Shown: piece after piece, positions 31,844 to 41,766 of the stretch | Numbering within the stretch: the first letter of the stretch is position 1 | Layout of the letters: every line of letters begins with the position of its first letter | From: Elusimicrobia bacterium RIFCSPLOWO2_02_FULL_39_32 | Lineage (GTDB): Bacteria > Elusimicrobiota > Elusimicrobia > 2-02-FULL-39-32 | Direction of reading: 5' to 3' | Length of the DNA: 64,000 nt | Assembly (NCBI GenBank): GCA_001800135.1 | Contig: MGUU01000024.1 | Span: forward strand, 1-64,000 | Program-made: the position numbers and the translations under genes | The notes under the pieces: generated by a model | The model's database searches: none | What the model was told of the DNA's origin: nothing | The model's input: only the letters and a program-made list of their open reading frames with translations

Positions 31844-32905
31844 CTAAAGAATTTTGTTTAAAGATTCAAGGGTGGGTTGGATGGTTTCTGGTTTTTCAAT
31901 GGTGAGGATCGCTCGTTCCGGGTCTTTTAAGCCGTGTCCTGTTAAGATGCAAACAATTCGCAGTTTAACAATTCTCTTTTCTAACTTTTTTTGAAAGAGA
32001 AATTTTTTAAGCCCTGCCACACTGGCAGCGGATGCGGGTTCGCAAAAAATTCCTTCCAGCTCAGCCAACATTTTGTAAGCTTCAATAATCTCGTCATCTG
32101 TCACTGAATCAATTGCGCCTGCGGATTCATCCCTGGCTCTGATCGCCCCATCCCAAGAAGCTGGATTTCCAATTCTAATAGCTGTAGCTAGTGTTTCAGG
32201 ATTTTTAATTGGGGTTCCTTTTACTAAAGGCGAAGCTCCTTCTGCCTGAAATCCCATCATCTTAGGCAAGTTGACGCATTTCCCTTTGTCACAATATTCT
32301 TTATAGCCTTTCCAGTAAGCAGTAATATTGCCCGCATTTCCTACAGGCATAAATTGATAATCTGGCGCTTCCCCCAACTCATCTACAATTTCAAAAGCAG
32401 CGGTTTTTTGTCCTTCAATCCGAAATGGATTGATCGAATTCACTAAAGTGATTGGGTATTGTTTTGTAGCTTCTTTTACTAAATTTAAGGCATCGTCGAA
32501 ATTACCCTCTATGGCAATTACTTTTGCTCCGTGCATGAGCGCTTGTGAAAGTTTGCCCAGAGCAATTTGTCCGGAAGGAATTAATACAATGCAGCGCATT
32601 CCAGCTTTGGCCGCATATGCCGCAGCCGAGGCAGAGGTGTTGCCAGTGGAGGCGCACATAATCGCTTTGGATCCATTTTCCAGAGCTTTTGAAACTGCCA
32701 AGGTCATGCCCCTATCTTTAAATGAGCCGGTAGGATTTAAACCCTCAAATTTTAAATAGATTTCATAGGAATCTGCGCCAAGTTTTTTGGACAGATTCGT
32801 TGCCAGGATTAAAGGGGTGTTCCCTTCTTTTAAAGTGATGAGCGGTGTTTTTTCAGTGATGGGCAGGAAGTCGCGATAACGCTCTATAATTCCTAAAGTT
32901 TCCAT
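31844..32905 (-). CDS. thrC: Threonine synthase
   Basis: This 353-residue protein is a fold-type II PLP enzyme that makes threonine from O-phosphohomoserine. The PLP lysine is K63 in [30 protein letters not shown] is the phosphate-binding region, and [16 protein letters not shown] is a characteristic loop. Its length fits the short bacterial class. It follows hom by 48 nt on the same strand, so homoserine and threonine synthesis are probably co-transcribed. Confidence 0.93.
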   Translation of the reverse strand: METLGIIERYRDFLPITEKTPLITLKEGNTPLILATNLSKKLGADSYEIYLKFEGLNPTGSFKDRGMTLAVSKALENGSKAIMCASTGNTSASAAAYAAKAGMRCIVLIPSGQIALGKLSQALMHGAKVIAIEGNFDDALNLVKEATKQYPITLVNSINPFRIEGQKTAAFEIVDELGEAPDYQFMPVGNAGNITAYWKGYKEYCDKGKCVNLPKMMGFQAEGASPLVKGTPIKNPETLATAIRIGNPASWDGAIRARDESAGAIDSVTDDEIIEAYKMLAELEGIFCEPASAASVAGLKKFLFQKKLEKRIVKLRIVCILTGHGLKDPERAILTIEKPETIQPTLESLNKIL

Positions 32906-32953
32906 GGGTTTTAAGTAATTTTTTACAATTCGATTATAAAAAAGTAAAGATTC

Positions 32954-34264
32954 TTATTCCTCAATTCGGATTAAAACTGTTTTTGATTTTATGGCGGCGA
33001 GGCGATTGATTTCTTGAACAGCTTTTTGCACTTTTCCTTCTTCTGCCAGATGCGTGGTTAAAAGGATTGGCACAACCTCTTTTTTTAATTCTCCATTTTG
33101 TTCTGCTGTTTGGGGTTGATAGACAGAGGAAATGGAAACCCCGTATTGGCCTAAGATGCCTGTAATTTTTGATAATACTCCGGGTTTATCTTCTGTCATA
33201 AAACGCAAATAATATTTGGAGTTGCTTTGCTCTTGCGGGAGCAGATGCACTTTCTTTTTTTGGTCGTAGGTCACATAGGCAAGTCTTCCTGCGGTTCCTT
33301 CCGCCACTTGTCGGCTAAGAAAAATAATGTCTGACACCACAGCTGAAGCCGCAGCCATTTGTCCCGCGCCTTTTCCATAAAACATGACATCGCTCACAGC
33401 GTCCCCAACAATTAAAATTGCGTTGTATTCATCATTCACAGGTAAAAATGGATGGTTGTGGGGTAAGAATGTGGGATGAACTCTCACCTCTATTTTTCCC
33501 TTATTTTCTTTGGCAATGCCAAGCAATTTAAGTCCATAGCCAAACTCTTTTTGAGCCAGTTGAATATCCATTAAATTTAAACCTGTAATGCCCTCGCAGA
33601 AAATGTCGCTGATTTTAATCCAACCGCCAAAAGCAATGGAAGAAAGTATGGCTAACTTATGCGCAGTATCTATTCCCTCTATGTCAAAGGCAGGGTTAGA
33701 TTCCGCAAAACCGCTTTTTTGCGCTTGTTTTAAGGCTTCTTCAAAAGGTATGTTTTTTTCCGTCATTTTGGTTAAGATAAAATTTGTGGTTCCATTTAAA
33801 ATTCCAATAATTTTTTTAATTTGGTTTGCAGCCAGCCCTTCGTTTAAACCCTGCACAATCGGGATACCGCCGCCAACCGCAGCTTCAAAATAAACTAGTT
33901 TTTTATATTTTTGCGCGGTAAGAAAAATTTCATCCCAATATTTTGCCAGAACCGCTTTATTGGCAGTGACCACATGTTTGCCGGCTTTTAAAGATTCTAG
34001 GATAATGGTGCGGGCAGGTTCATACCCTCCAATGAGTTCCACTATAATGTCAATAGAGGGATCATTTAATAATTTTTTATAGTCAGACACAATCTCTTTT
34101 GCGCTGAGCCCGATTTCTGGTCTTGATTTTATAAATTTATCGCAGAATTTTATAAAAGAAAGTTCTGCGCCAACGCGTTTAAGGATTTGACTCTTATTTT
34201 TTTCAATAATTTTTACTGTTCCAACGCCCACTGTCCCTAATCCAATTAACCCTAACCCGATCAT
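32954..34264 (-). CDS. hom: Homoserine dehydrogenase
   Basis: This 436-residue protein has an N-terminal Rossmann segment (GLIGLGTVGVGTVKII), the NKAVLAKYW and AAVGGGIPIVQGL motifs of the family, and GILNGTTNFILTKM in the catalytic domain. A C-terminal ACT domain (RFMTEDKPGVLSKITGILGQ) is present, so threonine feedback is plausible. It reduces aspartate semialdehyde to homoserine. The stop codon of the upstream aminotransferase lies 6 nt before the ATG, showing an operon. Confidence 0.95.
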   Translation of the reverse strand: MIGLGLIGLGTVGVGTVKIIEKNKSQILKRVGAELSFIKFCDKFIKSRPEIGLSAKEIVSDYKKLLNDPSIDIIVELIGGYEPARTIILESLKAGKHVVTANKAVLAKYWDEIFLTAQKYKKLVYFEAAVGGGIPIVQGLNEGLAANQIKKIIGILNGTTNFILTKMTEKNIPFEEALKQAQKSGFAESNPAFDIEGIDTAHKLAILSSIAFGGWIKISDIFCEGITGLNLMDIQLAQKEFGYGLKLLGIAKENKGKIEVRVHPTFLPHNHPFLPVNDEYNAILIVGDAVSDVMFYGKGAGQMAAASAVVSDIIFLSRQVAEGTAGRLAYVTYDQKKKVHLLPQEQSNSKYYLRFMTEDKPGVLSKITGILGQYGVSISSVYQPQTAEQNGELKKEVVPILLTTHLAEEGKVQKAVQEINRLAAIKSKTVLIRIEE

Positions 34265-34270
34265 AATAGT

Positions 34271-35473
34271 TTAGCCTCCTTTTTTAGGCGGAGCTATTTT
34301 TAAAAAATTTTTTATTCGTAACAAGGCATCATGAAAACGTTTGTCGTGCGTGACTAAAGCCATGCGGATAAATCCTTCCCCATAAGGTCCAAATCCTACC
34401 CCAGGAGAAACCGCAACCCCTGTTTCTTTAATGAGTCTTTCTGAAAAGCTAAGTGAGCCTTCCGTCTTAAAGGCCTCAGGCAGTTCTGCCCATAAATACA
34501 TGGTGGCTTTGGGAGTAGGCACATCCCATCCCAGTTTAGCCAACCCTTGAACCATAAAATCTCTTCTTTTTTGATATTTTAGCACAGTTTGTTGTACGCA
34601 CTCCTGGCTTGATTTTAAAGCCCATGAAGCAGCTAACTGGATAAAGGTAGGGACTCCGTAATCTAAAAAGGATTTTAGTTTTTCAAAAGGAGCGATCCAT
34701 TTTTCTCCTCCTACGGCAAAACCCACTCTCCACCCTGCCATATTGTAAGTTTTAGAAAAAGAGAAAAATTCAATTCCCACATCTTTTGCGCCCGGCACTT
34801 GCAGGAAAGAAGGAGCCTCATACCCATCAAAAGTAATTTCTGAATAAGCATTGTCGTGCGCTACTAGAATCTCATATTTTTTAGCAAAGTGAACCACTCT
34901 TTCGAAAAATTCCAAATTATCTACAGTGGCTGTAGTGGGGTTGTTGGGATAATTTAGAAATAAAATTTTTGCTTTTTTAGCGATTTTTTCAGGAATTTCT
35001 TCTAAATCCGGCAAATAGTTTTTGTCCTTTTTTAAAGGAACAAAATGAACTTTACCTCCTGTAAGATACACGCCGTTAAAGTGAACTGGGTAACCTGGAT
35101 TCCCAACTAAAGCCAGATCATCAGGATTTAGATATGCCATGCACAAATGCGCAATCCCTTCTTTGGAACCAATCAATGAAAGTATTTCTTTTTCCGGATT
35201 TAAAGAAACATGAAAGCGCTTTTCAAACCATTCTGCGATTGAAGCGCGAAATTTTGGCATGCCTTTTGCCTGCGGATAACGATGGGTTCTGGGATGATCT
35301 TTAATGGTTTCACAGAGCCGTTCTACAATATGGGGCGGTGTGGGAATATCTGGGTTTCCCATTCCTAAGTCAATCACATCTAATTTTTTTTTGTAAGCTT
35401 CCAGTTTAAGAAGATTAATTTTAGAAAGAAAATAGGGGGGCAGCTCTTGTAACTTTTTTGAAGGTTCTATCAC
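34271..35473 (-). CDS. Class I/II PLP-dependent aminotransferase (AlaC / LL-DAP aminotransferase-like)
   Basis: This 400-residue protein has the fold-type I motifs DLGMGNPDIPTP near the start, YPNNPTTATVDNLEFF, AHDNAYSEITFDGY and the PLP-lysine motif SFSKTYNMAGWRVGFAVG. It is close to the family that includes alanine aminotransferase AlaC and LL-diaminopimelate aminotransferase; the substrate cannot be fixed from sequence. Its place before hom and thrC points to aspartate-family amino acids. The start codon is GTG. Confidence 0.85.
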   Translation of the reverse strand: MIEPSKKLQELPPYFLSKINLLKLEAYKKKLDVIDLGMGNPDIPTPPHIVERLCETIKDHPRTHRYPQAKGMPKFRASIAEWFEKRFHVSLNPEKEILSLIGSKEGIAHLCMAYLNPDDLALVGNPGYPVHFNGVYLTGGKVHFVPLKKDKNYLPDLEEIPEKIAKKAKILFLNYPNNPTTATVDNLEFFERVVHFAKKYEILVAHDNAYSEITFDGYEAPSFLQVPGAKDVGIEFFSFSKTYNMAGWRVGFAVGGEKWIAPFEKLKSFLDYGVPTFIQLAASWALKSSQECVQQTVLKYQKRRDFMVQGLAKLGWDVPTPKATMYLWAELPEAFKTEGSLSFSERLIKETGVAVSPGVGFGPYGEGFIRMALVTHDKRFHDALLRIKNFLKIAPPKKGG

Positions 35474-35480
35474 AGTTGGG

Positions 35481-35810
35481 TTATTTCAAAAAATCCGCGA
35501 TCTCTTTTTTTTCTCGCACAATCCATTCAGGAAGAATTTTAGCATATTCCCAACAAAGCAGAGCCATTCCTATGCAAGCCATGCCATAGGTAATTTCAAA
35601 TCCGCTCCAGCGCAGCCACTGTTCTTGAGTAACAAAATCCCATTTTTCTGGAGAATAGTAGTTCGCTTCCGGCTCGCCAAAAAACGCATGGTAAATTCCA
35701 GCAATTCCGACTATGCTTCCCCAAGAGGAAAAAATCCAGCCTGCAATTCTCACCAGCCCGCGGATCTTTACTTTTTCTTGAAGAGGTTTTAACTCTTGTA
35801 TGTTTTCCAT
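35481..35810 (-). CDS. Small membrane protein of unknown function
   Basis: This 109-residue protein was not recognised. It has two hydrophobic segments, about residues 22-44 (AGWIFSSWGSIVGIAGIYHA) and 71-89 (ITYGMACIGMALLCWEYA), joined by a polar, aromatic-rich loop. It ends 7 nt before the aminotransferase and so seems to be part of that operon. Nothing indicates a catalytic role. Confidence 0.7.
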   Translation of the reverse strand: MENIQELKPLQEKVKIRGLVRIAGWIFSSWGSIVGIAGIYHAFFGEPEANYYSPEKWDFVTQEQWLRWSGFEITYGMACIGMALLCWEYAKILPEWIVREKKEIADFLK

Positions 35811-35916
35811 AAATAGTTAGCCCGAATCATTCAGTCGGATTCAAAGAATTCAACAATTTAATTGAATTGCTCGGACTAGGTTTTTTTCTTCGCTCTTATG
35901 CATGACTTTAAGTTTT

Positions 35917-36207
35917 TCAAGGAGTTGGAGAAGGGTTTTTAAGCAGATCTTTAAAGCCTACGCTGGGCTTAAAAGAGATTTTTTTCCCTTCAGGCAAATG
36001 AACTGTCTCACCGGTTTGCAGATTTCTAGCTGGTTTAGCTTTTCTTATCTTTATGCGGAAAGTTCCTAATCCTGTTAGAGTCACTTTTTCTCCTGATTGT
36101 ATGCTTTCCCCAAGAGATTCAATTAGAGCTTTGATTACTCTTTTTGCAACTGGGCTTTTAACTTTAGATTTTTCCGCAATTTTAATTAATAATTCTTCTT
36201 TTTTCAT
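35917..36207 (-). CDS. HU/IHF-family DNA-binding protein
   Basis: This 96-residue protein has the full HU/IHF fold: N-terminal helices (MKKEELLIKIAEKSKV), GEKVTLTGLGTFRIKIRKAK, and the DNA-gripping arm ARNLQTGETVHLPEGKKISFKPS. HU-family proteins bend and compact DNA. IHF subunits and HU cannot be told apart safely here. Confidence 0.9.
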   Translation of the reverse strand: MKKEELLIKIAEKSKVKSPVAKRVIKALIESLGESIQSGEKVTLTGLGTFRIKIRKAKPARNLQTGETVHLPEGKKISFKPSVGFKDLLKNPSPTP

Positions 36208-36336
36208 TTGATTTACCTAAATTTTTTCCTCATAAAAAAGTTCGTAAATAGTTTTAAATATTCTCTTGCTTTTTCGTTTTGAAAAATGGCGCTTTTTTCC
36301 ATCTCAGTTCTTATTTTCATAAGAGCAATAGGCGAT

Positions 36337-36957
36337 TTAAAAGTTAAATTTGTTTAGATACGGCAGTTTGGATTTTACCAAATGAATCTCTTTTAGGCTA
36401 GAAAGAAGTTCGCCAGTAGAATTCCAACTCCCTTCAATCAGGGCTTTGCGCATTTGGGCAGGTTGTTGGACCAAGATGGAAAAATCTCCATAGGTTACTT
36501 CTAATTTTTCTAAATCAATTTTAATTTCACAAACTGGATCGTCTTCCACAAAATTCATCAGATTTTCTATGTCTTCTTTTTTGGCTGTTACTAAAGGCAG
36601 TCCTAGAGCAGTGCAGTTATCTGAAAAAATCTCTGCAAAAGATTCTCCAATCAGGGCTTTAATCCCATAGCGCAAGAGCGACTGCGGGGCATGTTCTCTG
36701 GAGGAGCCGCAGCCAAAGTTTCTATTGACTACCATGATGGTTGCTCCCTCATATTTTTTTTCATTGAGAGTATGCTCTTTTTTTGAACCGTTTTCATTAA
36801 AGCGAACATCGTAAAAAAGGTATTCTCCTAATTTGTCAAAAGTAACGCATTTCAAATAGCGCGCAGGAATGATGCGGTCTGTGTCTAAGTCATTGCCTTT
36901 TAAAGGAATTCCTGGCCCAGAGACAAAAGAGATTTTTTTTATTTCAGTTGGGTTCAT
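36337..36957 (-). CDS. leuD: 3-isopropylmalate dehydratase, small subunit
   Basis: This 206-residue protein carries the swivelling-domain motifs [13 protein letters not shown] and [17 protein letters not shown]. With LeuC it converts 2-isopropylmalate to 3-isopropylmalate in leucine synthesis. Its ATG overlaps the end of leuC by 4 nt, showing coupling. The length matches the longer, E. coli-like LeuD class. leuA and leuB are not in the window. Confidence 0.95.
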   Translation of the reverse strand: MNPTEIKKISFVSGPGIPLKGNDLDTDRIIPARYLKCVTFDKLGEYLFYDVRFNENGSKKEHTLNEKKYEGATIMVVNRNFGCGSSREHAPQSLLRYGIKALIGESFAEIFSDNCTALGLPLVTAKKEDIENLMNFVEDDPVCEIKIDLEKLEVTYGDFSILVQQPAQMRKALIEGSWNSTGELLSSLKEIHLVKSKLPYLNKFNF

Positions 36958-38354
36958 AGAAATTCTCTTACATCTGTTAAAGAGCCTTGAATCGCCGCAG
37001 CTGCCACCATGGCTGGACTCATGAGAATGGTTCTGCCGGTTGCGCTTCCCTGCCTGCCTTTAAAGTTTCTGTTGGAAGAGGAGGCGCAGAGTTCCCTGCC
37101 TTTTAGTTTGTCAGGATTCATGGCTAGACACATGGAGCAGCCAGCTTCTCTCCACTCAAAACCAGCTTCTTCAAAAATTTTATCCAAACCTTCATTTTCC
37201 GCTGCTTTTTGTACTTGTTGAGATCCTGGAACCACTAATGCTTTTACTCCCGCAGCCACTTTTCTTCCTTTTGCTATTTTTGCCGCTTCTCTTAAATCAG
37301 AAATTCTGCTGTTAGTGCAGGATCCAATGAAAGCCACATTGATAGGAATCCCTTTTAAGGGTTTTCCTGATTCAAACCCCATATGTTCATAAGCTTCTTT
37401 TGCGGTTTCTCTTTCATTTGAGTTGAGGCTCTTAAGGTCTGGCAAGGTTTTGCTAATGCCAATCGCTTGACCTGGATTAATGCCCCAGGTTACCATGGGT
37501 TCAATTTTAGAGCCATCTAGTTCTACTGTATCATCATATTTTGCATTTGGTTCGGATACGATCGCTTTCCACCAGCTTACAGCTCTTTTGAATTCTTCTC
37601 CCTTAGGCGCAAATTCTTTTTCCGAAAGATAATTAAACGTGGTATCGTCGGGATTTATATAACCCATGCGCGCGCCGCCCTCAATTGTCATGTTGCAAAT
37701 TGTCATGCGTTCTTCCATATTGAAATTTTGAATCGCTTCCCCGCTATACTCATAACAAAAGCCAATGCCGCCATTCACTCCTAGTTTTTGGATAATGGCA
37801 AGGATCACATCTTTTGCATATACTCCAATTCCTAATTTACCCTTTACACTGATTTTTCTGATTTTTGGTTTAGATAAAGCTAAAGTTTGCGTTGCCAGCA
37901 AATCTTTAATTTGCGTGGTGCCAATGCCAAAGGCCAAGGATCCAAATGCGCCGTGGGTGCTGGTATGGCTGTCTCCACAGGCAATGGTCATGCCCGGCTG
38001 AGTTATACCAAGTTCAGGCCCAATCACATGCACAATGCCTTGCTTTACAGTTTTAAAGTCAAAAAATTTAATGCCAGACTCATTTGTGTTATTTTCTAAA
38101 GCCACCAACATCTCTTCAGCAAGGGGATCTTTTAATGGACGGCTTTGATCGTCTGTGGGCACAATATGATCTACCGTAGCAAAAGTATTTTGGGGAAAAA
38201 GTACTTTTAGTTTTTCTTCCCTAATCATTTGAAAGGCTTGAGGGCTGGTTACTTCATGAATTAAATGAAGACCAATAAATATTTGATCCTTGCCATTGGG
38301 CAATGTCCGTACCCGATGAAGCTCCCAAATTTTATCTAATAGAGTTTTTCCCAT
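36954..38354 (-). CDS. leuC: 3-isopropylmalate dehydratase, large subunit
   Basis: This 466-residue aconitase-family protein contains [37 protein letters not shown] and [12 protein letters not shown], which hold the three cysteines of the 4Fe-4S cluster. It starts with [15 protein letters not shown], the usual LeuC start. It is the first gene of the leuCD pair and follows sdhB on the same strand after 72 nt, so a separate promoter is possible. Confidence 0.95.
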   Translation of the reverse strand: MGKTLLDKIWELHRVRTLPNGKDQIFIGLHLIHEVTSPQAFQMIREEKLKVLFPQNTFATVDHIVPTDDQSRPLKDPLAEEMLVALENNTNESGIKFFDFKTVKQGIVHVIGPELGITQPGMTIACGDSHTSTHGAFGSLAFGIGTTQIKDLLATQTLALSKPKIRKISVKGKLGIGVYAKDVILAIIQKLGVNGGIGFCYEYSGEAIQNFNMEERMTICNMTIEGGARMGYINPDDTTFNYLSEKEFAPKGEEFKRAVSWWKAIVSEPNAKYDDTVELDGSKIEPMVTWGINPGQAIGISKTLPDLKSLNSNERETAKEAYEHMGFESGKPLKGIPINVAFIGSCTNSRISDLREAAKIAKGRKVAAGVKALVVPGSQQVQKAAENEGLDKIFEEAGFEWREAGCSMCLAMNPDKLKGRELCASSSNRNFKGRQGSATGRTILMSPAMVAAAAIQGSLTDVREFL

Positions 38355-38426
38355 TTTAATTTTTTTAGCTTAAGATTTTTAACCAGAATAAAATTTTTAG
38401 ATTTTTTAAGATAAAGGTAGTTTTCT

Positions 38427-39128
38427 TTAAATTTTTTTGAATAAAAGATCTTTTTTGATTTCGCCAATAGCCTTGGTAATATTAATGTCTCGAGGACAGG
38501 CTTCTACGCAGTTAAAGATTGTTCTACAGCGCCACACGCCTTCTTTTTGGTTTAGGAGATTTAAACGTTCTTCTCCTCCCTGATCTCTGGAATCAAAAAT
38601 AAAACGATGCGCTTGCACAATGGAAGCTGGACCTGCATAGTTTGGATCTGACCAAAAAGAAGGGCAGGCTGTTGTGCAGCAGGCGCAGAGAATACATTTT
38701 GTGGTATCTTCAAACCTTTCTTGTTGTTTTTGCGATTGAAGCCTTTCTTTTTCCGGAGAAGTTTCTTGGTTTATCAAATAGGGTTTAACCGCCACATATT
38801 TTTCAAAAAATTGTTTCATATCTACAACTAAATCTTTTACAATTTTAAAACCTTTTAATGGTTCTACCACAATTGGCTGCGATACATTTTTTATCAAGAC
38901 TTTGCAGGCAAGCATGTTTCTGCCATTAATCCGCATCCCATCGGACCCGCACACCCCATGGCCGCAGGATTTCCTTAAAGTTAAAGAGCCGTCCAATGTT
39001 CCTTTAATTGCTAAGAGCGCATCCAGCACCCGATCCGTAGGTTCACACTCTACAGCATAATCTTTAAAATAAGGTTTAGAATCTTTTTCCGGATTATATC
39101 TTTGAATTTTTAGATGAACTTTTATCAT
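38427..39128 (-). CDS. sdhB: Succinate dehydrogenase/fumarate reductase iron-sulfur subunit
   Basis: This 233-residue protein has the 2Fe-2S motif around C55 and C60 (SCGHGVCGSDGMRINGRNML), the 4Fe-4S motif CILCACCTTACP and the 3Fe-4S motif CRTIFNCVEACP. It links the flavoprotein to the membrane anchors and quinone. It is the last gene of a leftward sdhC-D-A-B operon. Confidence 0.95.
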   Translation of the reverse strand: MIKVHLKIQRYNPEKDSKPYFKDYAVECEPTDRVLDALLAIKGTLDGSLTLRKSCGHGVCGSDGMRINGRNMLACKVLIKNVSQPIVVEPLKGFKIVKDLVVDMKQFFEKYVAVKPYLINQETSPEKERLQSQKQQERFEDTTKCILCACCTTACPSFWSDPNYAGPASIVQAHRFIFDSRDQGGEERLNLLNQKEGVWRCRTIFNCVEACPRDINITKAIGEIKKDLLFKKI

Positions 39129-39183
39129 TTATTTTTTTGAATGCGGCTCTTTTAAAGAACCTGCTCTCTAACCTTTTTTACGT

Positions 39184-40917
39184 TTAGTATTTTCTTTCTT
39201 GAGGCTGAAAATTTTTTATCACCACATTTTTATATTTTAATTCTACACCAATCTCGGAAAGAGTTGCAAGCGTATGTTTAAGCCAGTTCTGGTCATTGCG
39301 CTTTGGATAATCTTCCCTGTAGTGAGCTCCGCGAGATTCTTCTCTGGCTAAAGCGCTGGCAATCGTTACCAAAGATAAAGTGATTAAATTGCCTAATTCT
39401 AAAGCGTCTAAAAGTTCTGAATTAAATACCTGGCTTTTATCAGATAGAGAGATATTTTGAAAACGTTTTTTTAGTTCCCTAACTTTTTCTTGAGCTTTTT
39501 TCAAACCCGCTTCTGTTCTAAATACGCCAACCAAATCCATCATGGTTTCTTGTAATTCTTGTCTCAGGGTAGAAATTTTTTCTCCATTTGATTTGGATTT
39601 AAACTGTTCTATTTGAGCTTGAATTTTAGTTTGAGGGTTTGAAGGCAGAGGAGAGAACTCAGTTTTTTTGCAATATTCAGCCATGGAAAGGCCTGCGCGT
39701 CTGCCAAAAACTAAAATGTCCACTAAAGAGTTTGTGCCTAAACGGTTGCCCCCATGCACTGAAACACAGGCGCATTCCCCGGCTGCGTAGAAGCCTTTTA
39801 GGACACTATTTTTTTCATCCCAAACCACCTCTGCATTTACATTGGTGGGTATTCCGCCCATGGAGTAGTGCGCTGTGGGCTGGATAGGGATTAAATCTTT
39901 TACAGGATCTAACCCCATGTAGGTACGCACAAAATCTGTAATGTCCGGCAATTTTTTTTCAATCACCTCTTTTCCTAAATGCGTTAGATCTAAATGCACA
40001 TAATCTTTTCCATCAATGCCTCTGCCATCTCGTACTTCAAGATAAATACAGCGGGAAACAATGTCTCTTGGCGCGAGATCTTTTATGTTAGGAGCATACC
40101 GTTCCATAAAGCGTTCCCCATTTTTATTGCGTAAGATGCCACCTTCACCTCTGCAGGCTTCAGTTAGAAGAATACCCATTTTATAAATCCCTGTGGGATG
40201 GAACTGAAAAAATTCCATATCTTCTAATGGAATTTTATTTCTTAGGGCAATCGCCATTCCATCTCCTGTAAGAGCATGAGCATTAGAGGTGATTTTAAAC
40301 ATTCTACCAGAACCGCCAGTAGCAAAAAGAACAGCTTTAGCATGAAAAATATGAAGCTCTCCAGTTTCAATTGAATAGGCGATGACGCCTCTACAAATTT
40401 GCTCTTCAATGATCAAATCCACCACATGAAATTCATCAAAAAATTTAACTTCATTTTTAATGCATTGCTGATAAAGAGTTTGCAAAATCATGTGTCCAGT
40501 GCGGTCCGCGGCAAAACAAGCGCGTTGCACCGGCCCTTTTCCAAATTCTTTAGTATGGCCGCCAAACCTGCGTTGATCAATTCTGCCATCTTGCGTGCGG
40601 TTAAAAGGCAAACCTAAATGTTCCAGCTCATACACAGTGGTCACAGCTTCTTTGCACAATATTTCTACAGCATCTTGATCTGCTAAATAGTCAGAACCTT
40701 TAACTGTATCGAACATATGCCATTCAGGGCGGTCTTCTTCTTTATTGGCTAGAGCCGCGCCAATCCCTCCTTGAGCTGCTCCAGTGTGGGAGCGTGTTGG
40801 GTAGAGTTTGGAAAGCACTGCTGTTTGAACTTTTGCTTGAGAAAGCGCTAAGGCAGCATAAAGCCCTGCTCCGCCTCCGCCCACTACAATCGCTTCAAAC
40901 TGATGTATTTTAATCAT
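39184..40917 (-). CDS. sdhA: Succinate dehydrogenase/fumarate reductase flavoprotein subunit
   Basis: The protein starts MIKIHQFEAIVVGGGGAGLY, giving the FAD-binding glycine motif. RSHTGAAQGGIGAA contains the histidine that usually binds FAD covalently. FFQFHPTGIY, RFMERYAP and HGGNRLGTNSLVD complete the active site. The ATG at 40917 was chosen over a TTG at 40962 because that longer version would overlap the sdhD gene and add unrelated residues. It is 577 residues long, normal for the family. Confidence 0.93.
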   Translation of the reverse strand: MIKIHQFEAIVVGGGGAGLYAALALSQAKVQTAVLSKLYPTRSHTGAAQGGIGAALANKEEDRPEWHMFDTVKGSDYLADQDAVEILCKEAVTTVYELEHLGLPFNRTQDGRIDQRRFGGHTKEFGKGPVQRACFAADRTGHMILQTLYQQCIKNEVKFFDEFHVVDLIIEEQICRGVIAYSIETGELHIFHAKAVLFATGGSGRMFKITSNAHALTGDGMAIALRNKIPLEDMEFFQFHPTGIYKMGILLTEACRGEGGILRNKNGERFMERYAPNIKDLAPRDIVSRCIYLEVRDGRGIDGKDYVHLDLTHLGKEVIEKKLPDITDFVRTYMGLDPVKDLIPIQPTAHYSMGGIPTNVNAEVVWDEKNSVLKGFYAAGECACVSVHGGNRLGTNSLVDILVFGRRAGLSMAEYCKKTEFSPLPSNPQTKIQAQIEQFKSKSNGEKISTLRQELQETMMDLVGVFRTEAGLKKAQEKVRELKKRFQNISLSDKSQVFNSELLDALELGNLITLSLVTIASALAREESRGAHYREDYPKRNDQNWLKHTLATLSEIGVELKYKNVVIKNFQPQERKY

Positions 40918-40921
40918 TAAA

Positions 40922-41311
40922 TCACTTGGGCTGAAAAGTAAAGAGGGTGAGAAATCCAACAAACAGCAGAATAAAACCTGTTGTGTACATGATGCTTAGC
41001 CAAAAAATTCTCCATGCTCCGGGCCTTAAATAATCATCCAAAATAGTTCTTAAACCATTCAGCCCATGCAAAAGCGCTAGAAAAAGCATGAGTCCGTCAT
41101 AACTTCTCCAAAATGGTGTTTTCCAGCGATTTACCACGAATTGATAGTCAATCGTATCAATGCTATTGATTAGGTGCATGATCACAAGATGTCCAATGGC
41201 TAAGAGTAAAAGAAGGATTCCACTTAGCCTCATAAAGAACCAGGCAAAAAGTTCAAAAGAACTGTTCACAGGAATGGGCCGTCCGTTTTGAAAAGTTTCT
41301 GAATTTTGCAT
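40922..41311 (-). CDS. sdhD: Succinate dehydrogenase membrane anchor (SdhD-like)
   Basis: This 129-residue protein has three membrane helices. FMRLSGILLLLLAIGHLVIM and LLHGLNGLRTILDDY hold the conserved R-SG, H and HxLNGxR motifs for quinone and heme b binding. It ends 4 nt before the sdhA ATG. It is related to the neighbouring SdhC, with which it would form the two-subunit anchor. Confidence 0.85.
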   Translation of the reverse strand: MQNSETFQNGRPIPVNSSFELFAWFFMRLSGILLLLLAIGHLVIMHLINSIDTIDYQFVVNRWKTPFWRSYDGLMLFLALLHGLNGLRTILDDYLRPGAWRIFWLSIMYTTGFILLFVGFLTLFTFQPK

Positions 41312-41398
41312 AGATGAATTTTTAGTTTGAAAAATATATTAAAAAATAATCAATTTTTTTCGTCTTAGGGTTCTTTTTCATAATTGGTTTAGTCGCGT

Positions 41399-41743
41399 TT
41401 AATGAGATAACATCAGAAAAGAGACCGGAATCATTGCCAAGAAAAAGAGCAGCATTTCTACATAAAAGATTTGACGATGATACTTAGTAGTTTCAGGAAT
41501 AAAATCTATCAGTATAATTCTAATTCCATTTAAAGCATGGTAGAGCACTGCGGCAAACAGTCCCACCTCTCCAATTTTAAAAATAGGGTTGCGATAGATC
41601 GCTATGACCTTGTTGTAAATTTCCGGGCCCCAGCCTATGAGCATGGTGTCAATAATATGAATGGCTAAAAATAGCAGGACGCCAATCCCTGTAATGCGGT
41701 GGAAAATCCAAGACCATTGCCCTTCTTTACCCTTATAAATCAT
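41399..41743 (-). CDS. sdhC: Succinate dehydrogenase cytochrome b subunit (SdhC-like)
   Basis: The protein has three membrane helices, the HRITGIGVLLFLAIHIID motif near the start and LYHALNGIRIILIDF in the second helix, which carries a likely heme-ligand histidine. The ATG at 41743 (MIYKGKEG) was preferred; a TTG at 41764 would add seven residues. Neither has a clear ribosome binding site. Confidence 0.85.
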   Translation of the reverse strand: MIYKGKEGQWSWIFHRITGIGVLLFLAIHIIDTMLIGWGPEIYNKVIAIYRNPIFKIGEVGLFAAVLYHALNGIRIILIDFIPETTKYHRQIFYVEMLLFFLAMIPVSFLMLSH

Positions 41744-41766
41744 AAATTTAAATGATGTTATCAAAA

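Noticed and set aside
35856-35879. Second copy of a 24-bp repeat also at 31552-31575
   Set aside because: The match (21 of 24) is AT-rich, and one copy is the coding end of the frameshifted DUF4325 gene, so chance similarity is likely.
40918-40962. Longer SdhA start at TTG 40962
   Set aside because: It would overlap sdhD and add residues unlike the family; ATG 40917 begins exactly where homology begins.
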